This document shows positions 1 through 11,366 of a stretch of 64,000 nt of DNA, in pieces. Location of the stretch: assembly GCA_033961575.1 (NCBI GenBank), contig CM066737.1:104622709-104686708 (forward strand). Direction: 5' to 3'. The notes beneath the pieces were generated by a model that made no database searches, had not been told where the DNA came from, and saw nothing but the letters and a program-made list of their open reading frames with translations. The stretch is from Aselliscus stoliczkanus (taxonomy: Eukaryota > Chordata > Mammalia > Chiroptera > Hipposideridae). Positions within the stretch are counted from its first letter, which is position 1, and every line of letters begins with the position of its first letter. The translations under genes were made by a program, and so were the position numbers.

Positions 1-957
1 CACCTTCCCACCTGGGTAACACAGTGGGGTAGCCCTGGCTACTGGGTTCTCCTGGGTTTAAACTCCAGTCATCTACCCACAGTGGGAACTCACCTAATAC
101 ACACTTTTTATGGCTTCCTTTCCTTCTTTGTCTTACCTGCCCTCTTGCTAACCACTGTTTCCTAGAATCACCTAGAAATACATTGTTTTCATTTATATTT
201 ATGTTTCAAGGACTGCTTCTAAGAGGTAGGGGCTTCTGAGAAGAACAGGCTAATGAGTAAGAAAGGAATAAATGTATATATATCACATACAGATATATCT
301 ACATGTGAAGCTATACTGAGGTCCGTATCTACATATCTATCTTTGCATATCTCTATATATACATACATAGATATCTGTTAAGACAGGGGGGTTGTAATGG
401 TAGCACTAAATCTTCTATGTTGAGATTTGGATTTCTGGTATAATTTGATTTAACAAGTATAATTTAGCTTGGGACTTTTGGAAAGCTTTTCTTTCTTGGC
501 TCCTTTAAGCCAGGCCTTAACGATTCTGCTTGCTGTACATTTACTATGCAGACCAGTTTCAATGTTTCTGTCAATATTACTTCAGCCCAGTGCTGGCTCT
601 GTGACTTGGGAGAGGTTTTGCATCTGTGGGATGCACTCCTGGCTCCACCTTAAATCTACATAACATATGCAAAAATTGCAATAACCAGCTTAACTGTATC
701 TTCCCCCTCCCCAGTGGACAAAGCCGAATTCAATAGAAAATTCCACTACAGGCTGAAGCAATTTACATCCTGGTCAGAAAATACGAAACTTGAGACGAAA
801 CAAAGATTAAACGCAACAGTTTGCAGTAGTTTCCCACAGACTCTGCCCAGCCAACTCTTCTCTCACTTTAATAGATCTTCCTTCCATATTTCTACCTGAC
901 TCGTAAATTCCTTCATGACCCACGAGCAAGCAGCCACAACAATATATATATATCTAC
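1..957. other. Unassigned sequence with AT-rich patches
   Basis: No gene or clear repeat family is recognised here. Bases 270-385 are rich in imperfect ATATCT/ACATAT motifs, an early hint of the simple sequence that follows. The small open frames near 469-663 and 714-899 have no recognisable domain. Confidence 0.5.
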
Positions 958-1300
958 ATACATATATAACCCTATCTCTATCACTGCATCCATAATTATA
1001 TCTCTATCTCTATAACTACATCCATGCTGTCTGTATCTATACTTCTCTAACTATATATCTATCACTATCACTATATCTATATCTGTATATGTATAATTCT
1101 ATCTACATATCCATAACTATCTCTATCACTCTATGTGTAACTATATCTATAACTATATATCATATCTATGTCTATAACTTTATCACTATACCTATATATC
1201 TCTATCTCTAAATCTACATCTATAAATATATATGTCTCTTTCTGTTTCTCCATCGCCATAACTATATCTATCACTAGCATTCTCTATCTCAAGTTGCTTT
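940..1300 (+). repeat. Degenerate CTATAT/ATAACT simple-sequence tract
   Basis: About 360 bases are built from imperfect hexamer-like units (variants of CTATAT, CTATCA, CTATAA) with no coding potential. It reads as an old, diverged microsatellite or AT-rich low-complexity region. Confidence 0.8.
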
Positions 1301-1848
1301 TATGAAGCTTCTGTCCCTTTAAGTCCTGCATCTACTTGCTGCCCTCCATCTCCATGCGAGTCCCTGGAGCCTTCTAATGTACTTACTTTGAACTTGAGCT
1401 AGTTAGAATCAGTTTGTTTCCTATATCCAGAGGCGTCCTCACTAACACTGCTCATTCCTTCTCCTACCTTTTGCAGTCGGGCCAGGCTGCACTGACCATA
1501 TCAAGGAAAGAAAAGAAGAGGTCCATTCATATCAAACAAAGAAGATAGAAGACATGCTTCTGAGCATGTGGTCCAGGCCTCCGATTTTACAGACAAGAAG
1601 GCAGGTGCGGAGAGCTCTCAGCTACCACCTGGAGTCAGCCTTAAGATGTTAGAGGTAGTAAGATACGGAAACGGGGATAGAATGAGGGTGCCTGAGCAGT
1701 CTTTTTTCCGCCACCCAGATTATCTTCATCAGGAAAGTGAAACACACGGAAGAATCAAAAGACATGGTGTCATCAGTTGAACTTTTAAAAATCGATTGTA
1801 GCACGTACTATCGGGGTCTCACCCAAATCTTTTGGGCATTTTCCACTA
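1301..1848. other. Unassigned sequence
   Basis: I see no gene, RNA or recognisable repeat. The 70-codon open frame at 1568-1780 shows no domain. Confidence 0.4.
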
Positions 1849-2536
1849 CAGTAGTCCCCCATAGCCAAAGGCGATACGGTCCAAGACCCCCAGTGGATGC
1901 CTGAAACGATGGATAGTACCAAACCCTACATACACTGTGTTTTTTCCTAATCGTATACACCTGTAATAAAGTTTAATGTATAAATTAGGCACAATAAGAG
2001 ATTAACAACAATAACTAATAATGAAATACAACGTGTATTACAGTATACTGTAATACAAGTTATGTGAACGTGGTCTCTCTTAAAATATCTCCTGTACTCC
2101 ACTCACTTTTTCAATGAAAGGAGCACTCTTTGGCATATCCAAATTGCCAGCATCACTACTCTTGAGCTTTGGGACCATGACGAAGTAAAATCAGGGGGAC
2201 TTGAATGCAAGCACTGTGATACCGTGACAGTAGATCTGATAACTGAGTAGCTACTCAGGGACAAGCAGGGAGTATCGACAGCCTGGAGACGCTGGACACA
2301 GGGAGGGTTCACATCTCAGGAGGAACCAGAAGACATTGCAAGATTGCATCACGCTACTCAGAATGGTGCACAATTTAAAACTAATGAATTGTTCCTGAAA
2401 CTAATAAAAAAAAATATTCAAAAACCCCCTAATGAATTGTTTATTTCTGGGATTTTCCATTTAAGATTTTCAGACTGCTGTTCACTGCAGGTAAGTGACA
2501 CTGGAAAGTAAAACTGAGGATAAGCAGGGACTGCTG
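1849..2536 (+). mobile_element. Tigger-like (TcMar) DNA transposon remnant with TIRs
   Basis: The element opens with CAGTAGTCCCCC and closes with GGGACTGCTG, an imperfect inverted pair. It is flanked by TA at 1847-1848 and 2537-2538, the expected Tc1/mariner target duplication. The segment reading 'ccaagacccccagtggatgcc' after the left end is typical of mammalian Tigger-derived nonautonomous elements. At 688 bp with no transposase frame, it is an internally deleted copy. The exact Repbase subfamily is not assigned. Confidence 0.8.
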
Positions 2537-3635
2537 TAATTGCCAAAGCCTGCTTACCTTGAACACCTGCAACTCTCTGTCTGAGGGATCTTTAGCCACT
2601 GATGGCAGCCCTAAAGCAATGACGGGCAGGGATCTGGTGACTTGACATGCCGGCCACCTCGCCTTGTGAGAAGTCTCCCAGGGTTTCCCAGTCGGCTTGA
2701 GCTTCAGATGCCCAGAGTGGAACTGGCTTGATAACGTACCCTTTTTGGCTTCCTTCTCTTCCCTGTCTCACTTTCCCTTTCCTTTGCCAATATCTCCTGG
2801 GATCAGCTTCCAAATAACCTACTGGCATGCCCCTCCTGACCTCTGGGGAAACCCCAAATAAGGCGCCTATTTATTCTGGTAGAAACAATTTGAATTCCAT
2901 CTTATAGCAGACTTCGACAGAGAATCCCCTTATAACTCCATTTAACATAAATTTTATTGTATGTGTGAACTCTGAGGCCCCCATGGCCAGTTTGAGAACA
3001 GAACAGTGGGGTATCCTGCTCTTCTTTAGGTGGCTAAATGGCTGTTTCAGCATAATGTACCATTTCTCCTCGTCTGACTATAATCAAGGAGATAAAACCT
3101 ATAAGTCTAATCCTAAACTCATTGGTTGGCCCCAGATCTTCAATGTTACTGTATTTGTAAACATGTGGTGTTTTTTGAATAGTGTGAAATTTGTATGGTG
3201 TGAAAGTGAAGAAAACACATCTTCTAAATTTTGTTTCCTGTACAAAAAGTACATTGTAAATTCCCTAAATGACAGATTTATCATGTAGGTAAATTCTAGT
3301 ATTTCCTTCTTTTGTCAAACTCCTGGTACTGCTTGGCTGCCAGGAACAAGAATTTATGTAACAGGAAGTTTATGATAGAAACACAATGTACTTATATATT
3401 TGCTAGATAGCTATCTTTGCTAAGCAGAAAAAGAATATGTAACAGTATTTTGTTGATGTTAAATAATCTTCAGATTATGAACATAATATAGCCCATGTTT
3501 GCTACTGGGCTCCATTAAGATAAACTTATTACTAAAACATTTAAATGATTGTATATATTCAACAATACAACATAGGTCTTCTGGAAATACTTGACTGTAC
3601 GTGAAGTTTACTGTTAAAAAGTTGATTTTCTTTGC
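2537..3635. other. Unassigned sequence
   Basis: No supported gene. The longest open frame (2965-3288, 107 codons) lies in AT-rich sequence, overlaps open frames on the opposite strand and shows no recognisable domain, so I treat it as chance. Confidence 0.4.
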
Positions 3636-3639
3636 TCTT

Positions 3640-3775
3640 TCATTCAACAAAGGTTTACTCAGCACCTATCTATGAGACAGAGCATAGAATAAGAAAAAAT
3701 TCCTCTCTAAGAGAACTTCCTTATAATGAAGGAAAACAGACAATAAACAAGTAGGTAAATATACAAGCAATATAA
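3640..3775 (-). repeat. L2 3'-end fragment (reverse orientation)
   Basis: The text runs 'ttcattcaacaaaggtttactcagcacc', then a diverged 'gagaacttccttataatgaagg', then 'acagacaataaacaagta'. This is the layout of the reverse complement of the ancient L2 3' end. It is highly diverged. Confidence 0.55.
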
Positions 3776-3969
3776 ATTATACTTTTAGTTATAGAAAGAC
3801 TGTTTTAGTAAGCTGATCATCCTGCTATATACATAAACCCTTTTCTTAATTTGGCTTTAGAATCACAGAAAAACAACAAAATTGGAGATTTTAGTGAAGT
3901 CACTGGTCCATGTTTGGATTTACACATCATTTAGTTAAACCACACTTGCTTTTTAAACATATCTTTCAG

Positions 3970-4157
3970 GGGCGGCCAGTTCGCTCAGGTGGTTAGAGTG
4001 CAGTCTCATAATACCAAGGTTGCCAGTTCAATCTCCACATGGGCCGATGAAATGTGCCCTCTACAACTAGATTGAAACAACTACCTGGCTTGGAGCTGAT
4101 GGGTCCTGGGAAAACATACTGTCCCCCAATTTAAAAAAAAAAGTTATAAAAAACAAA
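3970..4157 (+). mobile_element. VES-like tRNA SINE
   Basis: A tRNA-like head (CTCAGGTGGTTAGAGTGCAG, then a B-box-like GTTCAATCTCC) is followed by 'cacatgggcc', 'caactagattgaaacaacta' and 'ggagctgatgggtcctgg', the layout I recognise from the bat VES family. It ends in an A-rich tail. The flanks ATATCTTTCA(G) at about 3959-3969 and ATATCTTTCA at about 4158-4168 form a target-site duplication. Confidence 0.8.
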
Positions 4158-4159
4158 TA

Positions 4160-5010
4160 TATCTTTCAAAGCAATATTTTTAAAAAGATTTTTTTTTTAA
4201 ACTAGCAAAACATTTTTTTGGATAAATTGGGAGGGGTGTTAATTATAGCATGTGTGCTTTGCAAGTGTGACACTGGAGCTCATGCGAAACAGCTGTACAA
4301 AGCTTAATATTACTAAGCTCTGATGATCAAGGAATCATTGAACATCAGGAAATGCAGAAAAATAATACAAGTGCAAACTTCAGCAATAAAGCAGCATGAA
4401 ATCTCAAAGGAGAGAAAAATGCCTCCATCATAGTTTTGCTATATTGCTGAGTTTTGCTTCCAGTTGGGGAGCTAAATGAAGAATCTCCTAGTCTCTATTG
4501 CTCTTAAGGAATTGAACCAGAGATCTGACCCAGACCTGCCAATGGGTGTCCCTGATGTCAACAATATTACTGAAGTGCAGTGTAGCTCTGACCTCATCAC
4601 CCTGGATATTGCACGATTTATTTTCCTGTCATGAGAGAGTCCCAAGCATGCATTTGTGAAATCAAATATAGCTGGATTTGTAAGATTCAGAAATCAAGTG
4701 ATCTATCTAAAACTACTAGTAATTCTTGGTAAAGATGAATCACTGGATGGCAGTATTTACGATATGAGACATTTAGAAAGTTTGTATTCTGATTAGTGGA
4801 GGTACAAATAGATATGAGACAGCACCTTTGAGTGAGGTGGGTCAAAGCCCATCACCCATGGTTTATTCTCTTCTGGTGCCTTTCCTTTTCTGTCCCACTC
4901 AGATTGATTCCAGGGCAACTGAGAACTCTGGTTTCCATCTTTATTCATAAAGGCATGGGCATAAGAAATGGTAAATAATAAGACAAGTTTTGGAAAACAA
5001 ACTTCTAAAG
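4160..5010. other. Unassigned sequence
   Basis: No gene or clear repeat is recognised in these 850 bases. Confidence 0.4.
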
Positions 5011-5014
5011 AAGT

Positions 5015-5441
5015 AGCTCCCTGGAATACTATTCTGTCATAAGAAAAGGTGAAATAGTGCCATTTGCAACAACATGGATGGATCTTGAGATTATAATGCT
5101 AAGTGAAATAAGTCAGACAGAAAAAGTTGAGAACCATATGACTTCACTGATATGTGGGATAGAAAACTGAAAGCAACAAAGGAACAAGACAAATAAATGA
5201 ATGAAGCAACAAAAGTTCATAGACACAAACAATAGTTTAGTGGTTACCAGAGGAAAGGGGGGTGGGGGTGGTAGATGAGGGTAAAGGGGGTCAAATATAT
5301 GGTGACAGAAGGAGGACTGACTCTGGCTGATGAGCACAGAATGTGATACACAGATGATGGATTACAGAATTGTACACCTGAAACCTATGTAACTTTGCTA
5401 ACACCTGTCACCCAATAAACTTTAATTAAAAACAAAAAAGA
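5015..5441 (+). mobile_element. L1 3' end (5'-truncated)
   Basis: The sequence carries the end of L1 ORF2 and the 3' UTR: 'ggaatactattctgtcataag', 'aacatggatggatcttgag', 'gctaagtgaaataagtcag', then a G-rich stretch and 'acctgaaacctatgtaac', with 'caataaactttaatt' before the A-rich tail. The flanks (AAGAAGTAGCTCCC and AAGAAGTAAATCCC) look like a diverged target duplication. The copy is about 430 bp and noncoding. Confidence 0.85.
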
Positions 5442-5584
5442 AGAAGTAAATCCCATTTGATCTGGTATCTTCCATCTTTACTTTGTTTTTAACTTTATTT
5501 TATGACAAAATTTCAGAGATAGATGGGACCTTGTGAATGATCTGAGTCATTTTCACAAATACAGGACTGAGGTGAAAGTCCCAC

Positions 5585-5752
5585 CTCTTACTAGCTCTAC
5601 CATATGAATTAAATTTTTCTTAATTTCCTCAGCTTGTGAAATAGGAAGAAGCTACCTACTAGATTCATTGTGAACTCGATTTCATACAGACCCAGACCTT
5701 AGAATGGTGCCAGGTACAAGGTAAGCACCCACTAAGTGTTAGATGTCAATGG
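5585..5752 (+). repeat. MIR SINE
   Basis: The order 'actagctctacc', 'tttcctcagcttgtgaaat', 'gaagctacctac', 'ggtgccaggtacaaggtaagc' matches the MIR core and 3' end. It is diverged, as expected for an ancient mammalian SINE. Confidence 0.65.
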
Positions 5753-5767
5753 GGTTGGAACTGATTT

Positions 5768-6194
5768 TTTTTTTAAGGTTTTATTGGGAAATTGGGGGAG
5801 GGGAACAGCGTTGAGGAACCAGGGAAGAGGAACAGACAAGTTGCTGTCCTTTTGTTCTTCAGTCTAGTTGTGGAGGACGCTGCTTCACTGGCCCATGTTG
5901 GTATCATCATTGCGCTCTTCTCGGATGAGGCAGATCGGTCGCCGGCCTCTGGATGGTCACTAATCGTGGCTCTTGGCAGCTCATGCAGGCTGCCGGCCAC
6001 TCACTGTAGCCTATGGCAGCCCACTGCAGCAGGGTCTGCAGCCTACACCGTTGCCGGGGCTCGCACAGCCCAGCTCGAGGTGGAGCTGTTTTTAGCTGTA
6101 GAGGGCAGTGTCACTGGCCCTCATATGTGGGATCCAAACTGAGGTGGCTGACATCCCAAGCCAGCTCTTAGCCAAAGTGCCACTAGGCCGGCCC
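5768..6194 (-). mobile_element. Long T+ tRNA SINE (family A)
   Basis: In reverse orientation this reads GGGCCGGCC head, B-box-like segment, 'ccctctacagctaa' linker, GC-rich middle, 'caactagactgaagaacaaaaggac', pyrimidine-rich 'ttccccaat' repeats and a degenerate polyadenylation region before the poly(A). The flanking GGAACTGATTTTT (5757-5769) and GGAATTGATTTTT (6195 onward) form a target duplication. The 116-codon frame at 5792-6142 is only the antisense reading of this SINE. Confidence 0.9.
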
Positions 6195-7408
6195 GGAATT
6201 GATTTTTATGAGATATGTCCAAGCCCCATGACTAAAGAGTGGAAACTAGAGTTTCAGATCCCCACTCTATGACACCACACTATGACCCACCTTCAAAACT
6301 AACACTGGTTTTGGAGTTTGGGGTCAAGTAGAAGTTAATCTCTCAGTTATACTGTTGATTAGCATATCAAAGAGGTACATGTTTTGAAAGACCTAATTTT
6401 CTGCATAATGACAAATAGAAAGTCAGTATGTATTGCAAGATTTCTACTAATGCTTTCTAACATAAAAAGCTTATTAAAAAGACATCCTGTTTGGCCTCCT
6501 GTTTTCTATAATAAACCCACTAAGGTTGTTTTTCTTTCAGCTATGTAAGATACCCAAGATCCCCAATACTCACAACCACACCAATGGTAAAAATCAGTCA
6601 AAAAATATGTTTTATCATGGGTGATATACAGAAACACTTGTGCTTCAATGAAAGCAATGCACTGTTTAGATAGCACCCTTCCTGGTTTTCTGATTTTGGC
6701 CTTTCATTGTCTCAGGTATTTTACTGCAAGTTCTAGATGACTGGCAACAATGCAAAATCATTTGTCTATATCTATAGACAAGTACATCCTGTCCCTTGGA
6801 GGTTCAAGTGACTTCCATCCCCCATGGGGGAAGAGGCCATGTGCAAGTTCATTTCAAAATTATTGATCTATATATGTATCTGTTCTTTGGTTTCTCCTTG
6901 GAATTACTTGTAATAGCTTACTAGTTCCCACAGTAATGAGTTAAATAAAATCTTTAACATAGGTTCACCTATATCTTCATGAGTCATGATTTTGCCTTTT
7001 TTAAAATTATCCTTTAACAGTGAAAAAAAATCAGAGCTAACAGATATATCTATATCTATATGTAAGTTATATATATATATATTTTAAATATTTGAAAAAT
7101 ATAAGTACATATAGTACAAAATATATATTTTAAATATGGGTTTTCTTTATTTGTGGGATGCTGGTTTAATAACTAAAAACATCCCGGTTGCTGTTGCTCT
7201 AGTCATATTACTTTCATCTACTTGGATTCCCAAACCAGTTTGGCTTGGTTTTTTTTTTTTGGTCACAATTTATTTCCATTTATCTCCAATAGAGTTGAAC
7301 AAAACAAATATCTCCCCCACTGAAATTTATTCAAATATAAATACTGACATTTAATTTAAAAATCAATATATCAGGACCACCCATGTTGACGGGGAGGGCT
7401 ATTAAAAT
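6195..7408. other. Unassigned, partly AT-rich sequence
   Basis: No gene is recognised. Bases about 7030-7135 are TA-rich simple sequence. The 72-codon frame at 7136-7354 has no recognisable domain. Confidence 0.4.
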
Positions 7409-7419
7409 ATTAAATGACA

Positions 7420-7870
7420 GGGCTGGCCGAGTGGTGCATTGGTTAAGAGCTGGCTTGGGACGCCAGTGGCCCCGGTTTGGATCCCATATATGAGGGCTAG
7501 AGACACTGCCCTCTACAGCTAAGATGGTGAACAACAGCTCCACCTGGAGCTGGGCTGCTGTGCATTCCTGGGGATGGCATAGCTGCAGCCCCTGCTGCAA
7601 TGGGCTGCCATAGGCTACAGTGAGTGGCCGGCAGCCAGCGTGAGCAGCTGGCAGTCAGTGTGAGCTGCCAAGAGCTGCTGTGAGCAGCCGTTCAGAGGCT
7701 GGCGACTGATCTGCCTCACCAGGGAAGAGCGCAATGACGATACCAACATGGGCCAGTGAAGCAACGTCCTCCGCAACTAGACTGAAGAACAAAAGGACAG
7801 CAAACTGGTCTGTTCCCCTTCCCCGGTTCCCCAATGCTGTTCCCCTCCCCCAATTTCCCAATTAAAAAAA
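7420..7870 (+). mobile_element. Long T+ tRNA SINE (family A)
   Basis: Full-length copy: 'gggctggccgagtggtgcattggttaag' head, B-box-like 'ggtttggatccc', then the family middle with two copies of the internal GTGAGC-type unit, and the pyrimidine-rich 3' end. ATTAAATGACA occurs on both sides (7409-7419 and about 7872-7882), a clear target duplication. The tail has lost the canonical AATAAA. Confidence 0.9.
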
Positions 7871-7991
7871 AATTAAATGACAATGATGAGGGTAAACTGA
7901 TTTCTCATCAGAGAAGCCAAAAATGACTAACATGATATGGCTAGCAGTTATTAGTATTTTTTTTCTTTTTTTACTAGAGTACCTGTTTATT

Positions 7992-8645
7992 ATGAATGGA
8001 TGGATATAAGTGAGGAACAGCCAGATGGAAGAGATGTACAGGGCCAGGTCTGGGGAAGGAGTGTGGAGCCTCTGAGCCCTCCCAGCACACCATTCTTCTC
8101 GAATCTCCATGTGCTCGCCAACCCAGAAGCTCTCCAAACCCTGTCCTTTTGGGTTTTATGGAGGCCTCATAACATAGGCATGATTGATGAAATCACTTGC
8201 CATTGGTGACTGATCTTAGTCTTCAGCCCTTCTCGCCTCCCTGGAGGTCGGGACAGGAGTTCAAGTTCCAATCCTCTAATCCCCTGGTTGAGAACCCTGG
8301 CAACCAACCCACATCCTTAGACTCTTTCTAAAAGTCACTTCATTGGGGCCGGCCAAGTGGCGCAGTGGTTAAGATCTGGCTTGGGATGCCAGCGGCCCCG
8401 GTTCGGATCCCACATATGAAGGCCAGTGACACTGCCCTCAAAATAAATAAATAAATAAAAATAAAAATAAAAATAAAAGTGCAAAGTTTTTTAAAAAAAA
8501 TTTGTAAAAGTCACTTCATTAACATAACAAAAGGCAACTTTGATGCTCTCATCACTTAGGAAATTTCGAGGGTTTTAGGATCTCTATACCAAGAACTGGG
8601 CTGAAGACCAAATATATAGTTCTTATTATAAATCACAATATCATA
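7992..8645 (+). repeat. Ancient LTR-like repeat, copy 1, interrupted by a SINE
   Basis: This block shares its order of segments with 46684-47086: 'cagccagatggaag', 'ccatgtgctcgccaaccc', 'cattggtgactgat', 'ggcaaccaaccc', 'attaacataacaaaag', 'ggaaattt', 'cttattataaatcacaat'. I recognise it as an old mammalian ERVL/MaLR-type LTR but do not assign the subfamily. The short SINE at 8345-8505 splits it. No internal retroviral coding sequence is present. Confidence 0.6.
8345..8505 (+). mobile_element. Short tRNA SINE (family B) inside the LTR-like repeat
   Basis: The GGGGCCGGCCAAGTGG head and B-box GGTTCGGATCC are followed directly by 'gccagtgacactgccctca' and an (AAATA)n tail, without the long family's middle. 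A perfect 15-bp target duplication, AAAAGTCACTTCATT, lies at 8330-8344 and 8506-8520, so the insertion is younger than the LTR-like host element. Confidence 0.92.
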
Positions 8646-8914
8646 TTGCCATTTTATCCTTGTGGACAAAGTCAAGACAATTTGGTAGATAATTTAGACC
8701 AAGAGTACTTTTTTTGGAGGTTGGTGGGGAGGGCTTGGGTTTGATTATATAGGATGACCAACTCATCTCACTTTGCCTAGGACCTTTTGGTTTAACACTA
8801 AAAGTCCTCAGTTCAGGGCAAACTGAGATGATTGATTGCCCAAAGCTTGAATTACTGAAAAAGGCTAACTATATTGAATAAAATCATATTAAGTTTTCTG
8901 TTATCTTTGTATTA
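8646..8914. other. Unassigned sequence
   Basis: No gene or repeat is recognised between the LTR-like block and the MIR. Confidence 0.4.
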
Positions 8915-9095
8915 TAGTAGAGAAAGCATGGGCTTTGGAATTCGACTTGGGCTCAAATTCTGGTGCCACATCTTACCAGCTGTGTGGTTAAGTAATTAGG
9001 AAAATTAATGTGCCCAAGTTAATGTGGATAATAGTACTTGACTCCCAAGACGGTTGTGAGAATTAATGTATGGAATTCAAAGATGTTCATGCCTA
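8915..9095 (+). repeat. MIR SINE
   Basis: 'agagaaagcatgggctttgg', then 'tgccacatcttaccagctgtgtgg' and 'ataatagtacttgactccca' followed by 'ggttgtgagaattaatg' match MIR from the tRNA-related part through the core. Confidence 0.8.
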
Positions 9096-9217
9096 GGCAA
9101 GCCCGCCATGCCCATGGCTCATAGAGAATGCTGGTGGTGCTGGGGTGGGAGGTACGGGGAGCTGTGAGATGACTAACAATATTAATGAGGATAACAATAA
9201 CAACACAACAAGCAACA

Positions 9218-9420
9218 GCAGGAGCAGCTCCCATTGGTGGAGTACTGTGGGCTGGGTACTGATTTAATCTTCATTCCTCACAGCAACCCTCAGAGGTGGA
9301 TACTGGTGTTAACCCCATTTTACACATGAAAAATCTGATGCACAAAGAGGTTATGTGACTCGCCCAAGGTCACACTGCTAATAAATAGCAGAGTCAGGGT
9401 TCTGATCATGAAACTGGGCC
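9218..9420 (-). repeat. MIR SINE (reverse orientation)
   Basis: 'taatcttcattcctcacagc', 'ccccattttacacatgaaaa', 'gaggttatgtgactcgccca', 'ggtcacactgctaataaa' are the reverse complement of MIR. It sits tail-to-tail with the forward MIR at 8915-9095. Confidence 0.85.
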
Positions 9421-9836
9421 AGGTAAATTGGAGGGAACTGCGGGGCATCTAACAGGCAGCTAGAGATGCCAGCTTGCAGGCTCACAAGAAAGGTCAGAGC
9501 TAGGACTCATAATATGAGAGTGGCTTTTAGTGACCAACCATTTTCTAGGAGGGCAGGAGAGGAAAAGGGCTAGTCAAGAAGACTGAATAGAAAAGCTCAA
9601 GGAAGGTAAGAACATAAAAATGAAAGGGAAACTTTCCAGAAAGTGGTCAACTGTGTCAACAAAGTCAGTGAGATCAAGAATGGTGAGAAAAAGGCCCCTG
9701 GACTCGGCAGGCAGGCCCCAGGAGGCTTTCCAGTGCAGTTCTGGGGGAGTTGGGGAGAGGCGTCTAGCTTATGGGCAGGTTCTGGTGGGTCCTCCATTAA
9801 AACCACATGGCAAACTTGACCAAAACGATGAGTTAA

Positions 9837-10223
9837 GTCCGGCCGGGTGGCTCAGTTGATTAGAGTGCAAGCTCTGAGCAACAGGGTTACCGGTTCAATT
9901 CCCACATGGGCCAGTGAGCTGCGCCCAAGCTGAGCTGCCGCTGAGCTGGTGAGAGAGCGTGCTCTTAACAACAAGGTTGCTGGTTCGACTCCCGCATGGG
10001 ATGGTGGGCTATGCCCCCCTCCACCCTCCCCCACCCCTGCAACTAGATTGAAAGCAGCGATTGGACTGCTTTCTGCGCCTTCCACGACTAAGATTGAAGG
10101 ACAACAACTTGACTCAGAGCTGATGGGATCTGGGGAAAAGACAATGTTCCCCTTCCCCAATTCCCCAACACTGTTCCCTTCCCCAATTCCCCAATAAAAT
10201 CTTTAAAAACAACAACAAAATCT
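9837..10223 (+). mobile_element. VES-like tRNA SINE, long copy with tandem tRNA-like units
   Basis: The head 'gtggctcagttgattagagtgc' with B-box GGTTCAATTCCC is followed by a second tRNA-like segment (GCTCTTAACAACAAGG, GGTTCGACTCCC). The 3' part 'actaagattgaaggacaacaact' ends in 'ccccaataaaatctttaaaa', the same AATAAA/TCTTT tail as family A. ATGAGTTAA at 9828-9836 and 10224-10232 is the target duplication. Confidence 0.88.
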
Positions 10224-10232
10224 ATGAGTTAA

Positions 10233-10907
10233 ATCCTAGGACATCTCTTCAGAGATTCTGCTTAAGTCGGTCAGAGCTGGATCCCTGGCTTTAGGGTGTC
10301 AGTGTTTTTCTGAAAGCCCCTGTAGTGATGCTAATGTACTAATGTACCACTAAGTAAGAGCAGTGGGTCAGGAAGACGTGAAGGGAAAGTGCAAGTAACT
10401 CTGTGAACAAGTTTAAAGGAAGAAGAAAGACACCTTGATAGATGACAATGAATGTCTGCCAGCCTCACAATGCTGAAGGAGGGGTCTGCTTTCCGTGGTG
10501 GTGCTGAGACCCCGCCCTCTGATGATGTAGATTATTCCGGAGAGGTTCTGTTCATCACTTGTGGGCTCAGCTCGGCTGCTTGTTGTGCATAAACAAAGAT
10601 GAACAGGACCACAAATGTCCAAACCTGTATCTTCCATGACTGCCCCACTCCCACCCCACCCCTCACCCTGGCCACTCTCCTGAGGGACATATCTACGCTC
10701 CATCTCTTCACCACGGGCTAGTGCGAGCGCCTACTCTGGTCTCAGATGTACCTAATCTTCAAGAACTCCTTTTGCTTAAGACCTAGGCTAACGCAGACCT
10801 ACACAGTTTATCCTTCAAGAGGAATGTGCTTTTTCAGGCAACCTAAGGGCTGTGGCCGCAGGGGTTCAAAGAGAGCAAGGAGAGTGACAGAGAAGACGTC
10901 ACGGAGG
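10233..10907. other. Unassigned sequence
   Basis: No supported gene. Overlapping 60-100 codon frames on both strands at 10413-11030 show no recognisable domain. Confidence 0.4.
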
Positions 10908-11362
10908 GGAGGTTGGCAAGCTTGCTCTGTAAAGGACCAGGCAGTAAGTAATTTGGACTTTGCCGGCTGTATGGCCTCTGTTACCACTACTCAGCCGTGC
11001 TGTTGTAGTACAAAGCAGTTCTATAACTGACACATAAATGAAAGAATGTGGCTCTGTTCCAATAAAACCTTACTTATGGGTCCTGAAATTTCAATTTCAT
11101 GTACTAATGATGGGTCAAGAAATATCCTTCTTCATTTGATGGTTTTTGAATCATTTAAAAGTGTAAGAAAGGGACAGCCAAGTGGTGCGGCAGTTAAGCA
11201 CTGGCCTGGGAAGCCATCAGCCCCGGTTCAGGTCCCACATATGAGGGCCCATGACACTGCCCTCAAAAAAAAAAAAGTGTAAGACTCATTCTTGGCTCCC
11301 AGAATGTACAAAGCCAGGCTGTGGGCAGGATGCGGCCCCTGGACCATAGTTTGCTGATCCCT
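10908..11362 (+). mobile_element. hAT-Charlie-like nonautonomous element, interrupted by a SINE
   Basis: The left end 'ggttggcaagcttgctctgtaaaggacc' and the right end 'accatagtttgctgatccct' are imperfect inverted copies. Between them lies 'gttccaataaaaccttactta', shared with copies at 48658 and 62384. This is a common mammalian hAT-derived family; I do not name the subfamily. It is split by a short SINE at 11169-11276. Confidence 0.75.
11169..11276 (+). mobile_element. Short tRNA SINE (family B) inside the hAT element
   Basis: 'gggacagccaagtggtgcgg' head, B-box-like GGTTCAGGTCCC, 'gacactgccctc' then poly(A). AAAAGTGTAAGA at 11157-11168 is repeated after the tail at about 11273-11284. Confidence 0.88.
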
Positions 11363-11366
11363 GCTG

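Noticed and set aside
9837..10223. tRNA genes at SINE heads
   Set aside because: A- and B-box-like promoters are present, but no full cloverleaf is formed and target duplications and tails show that these are SINEs.
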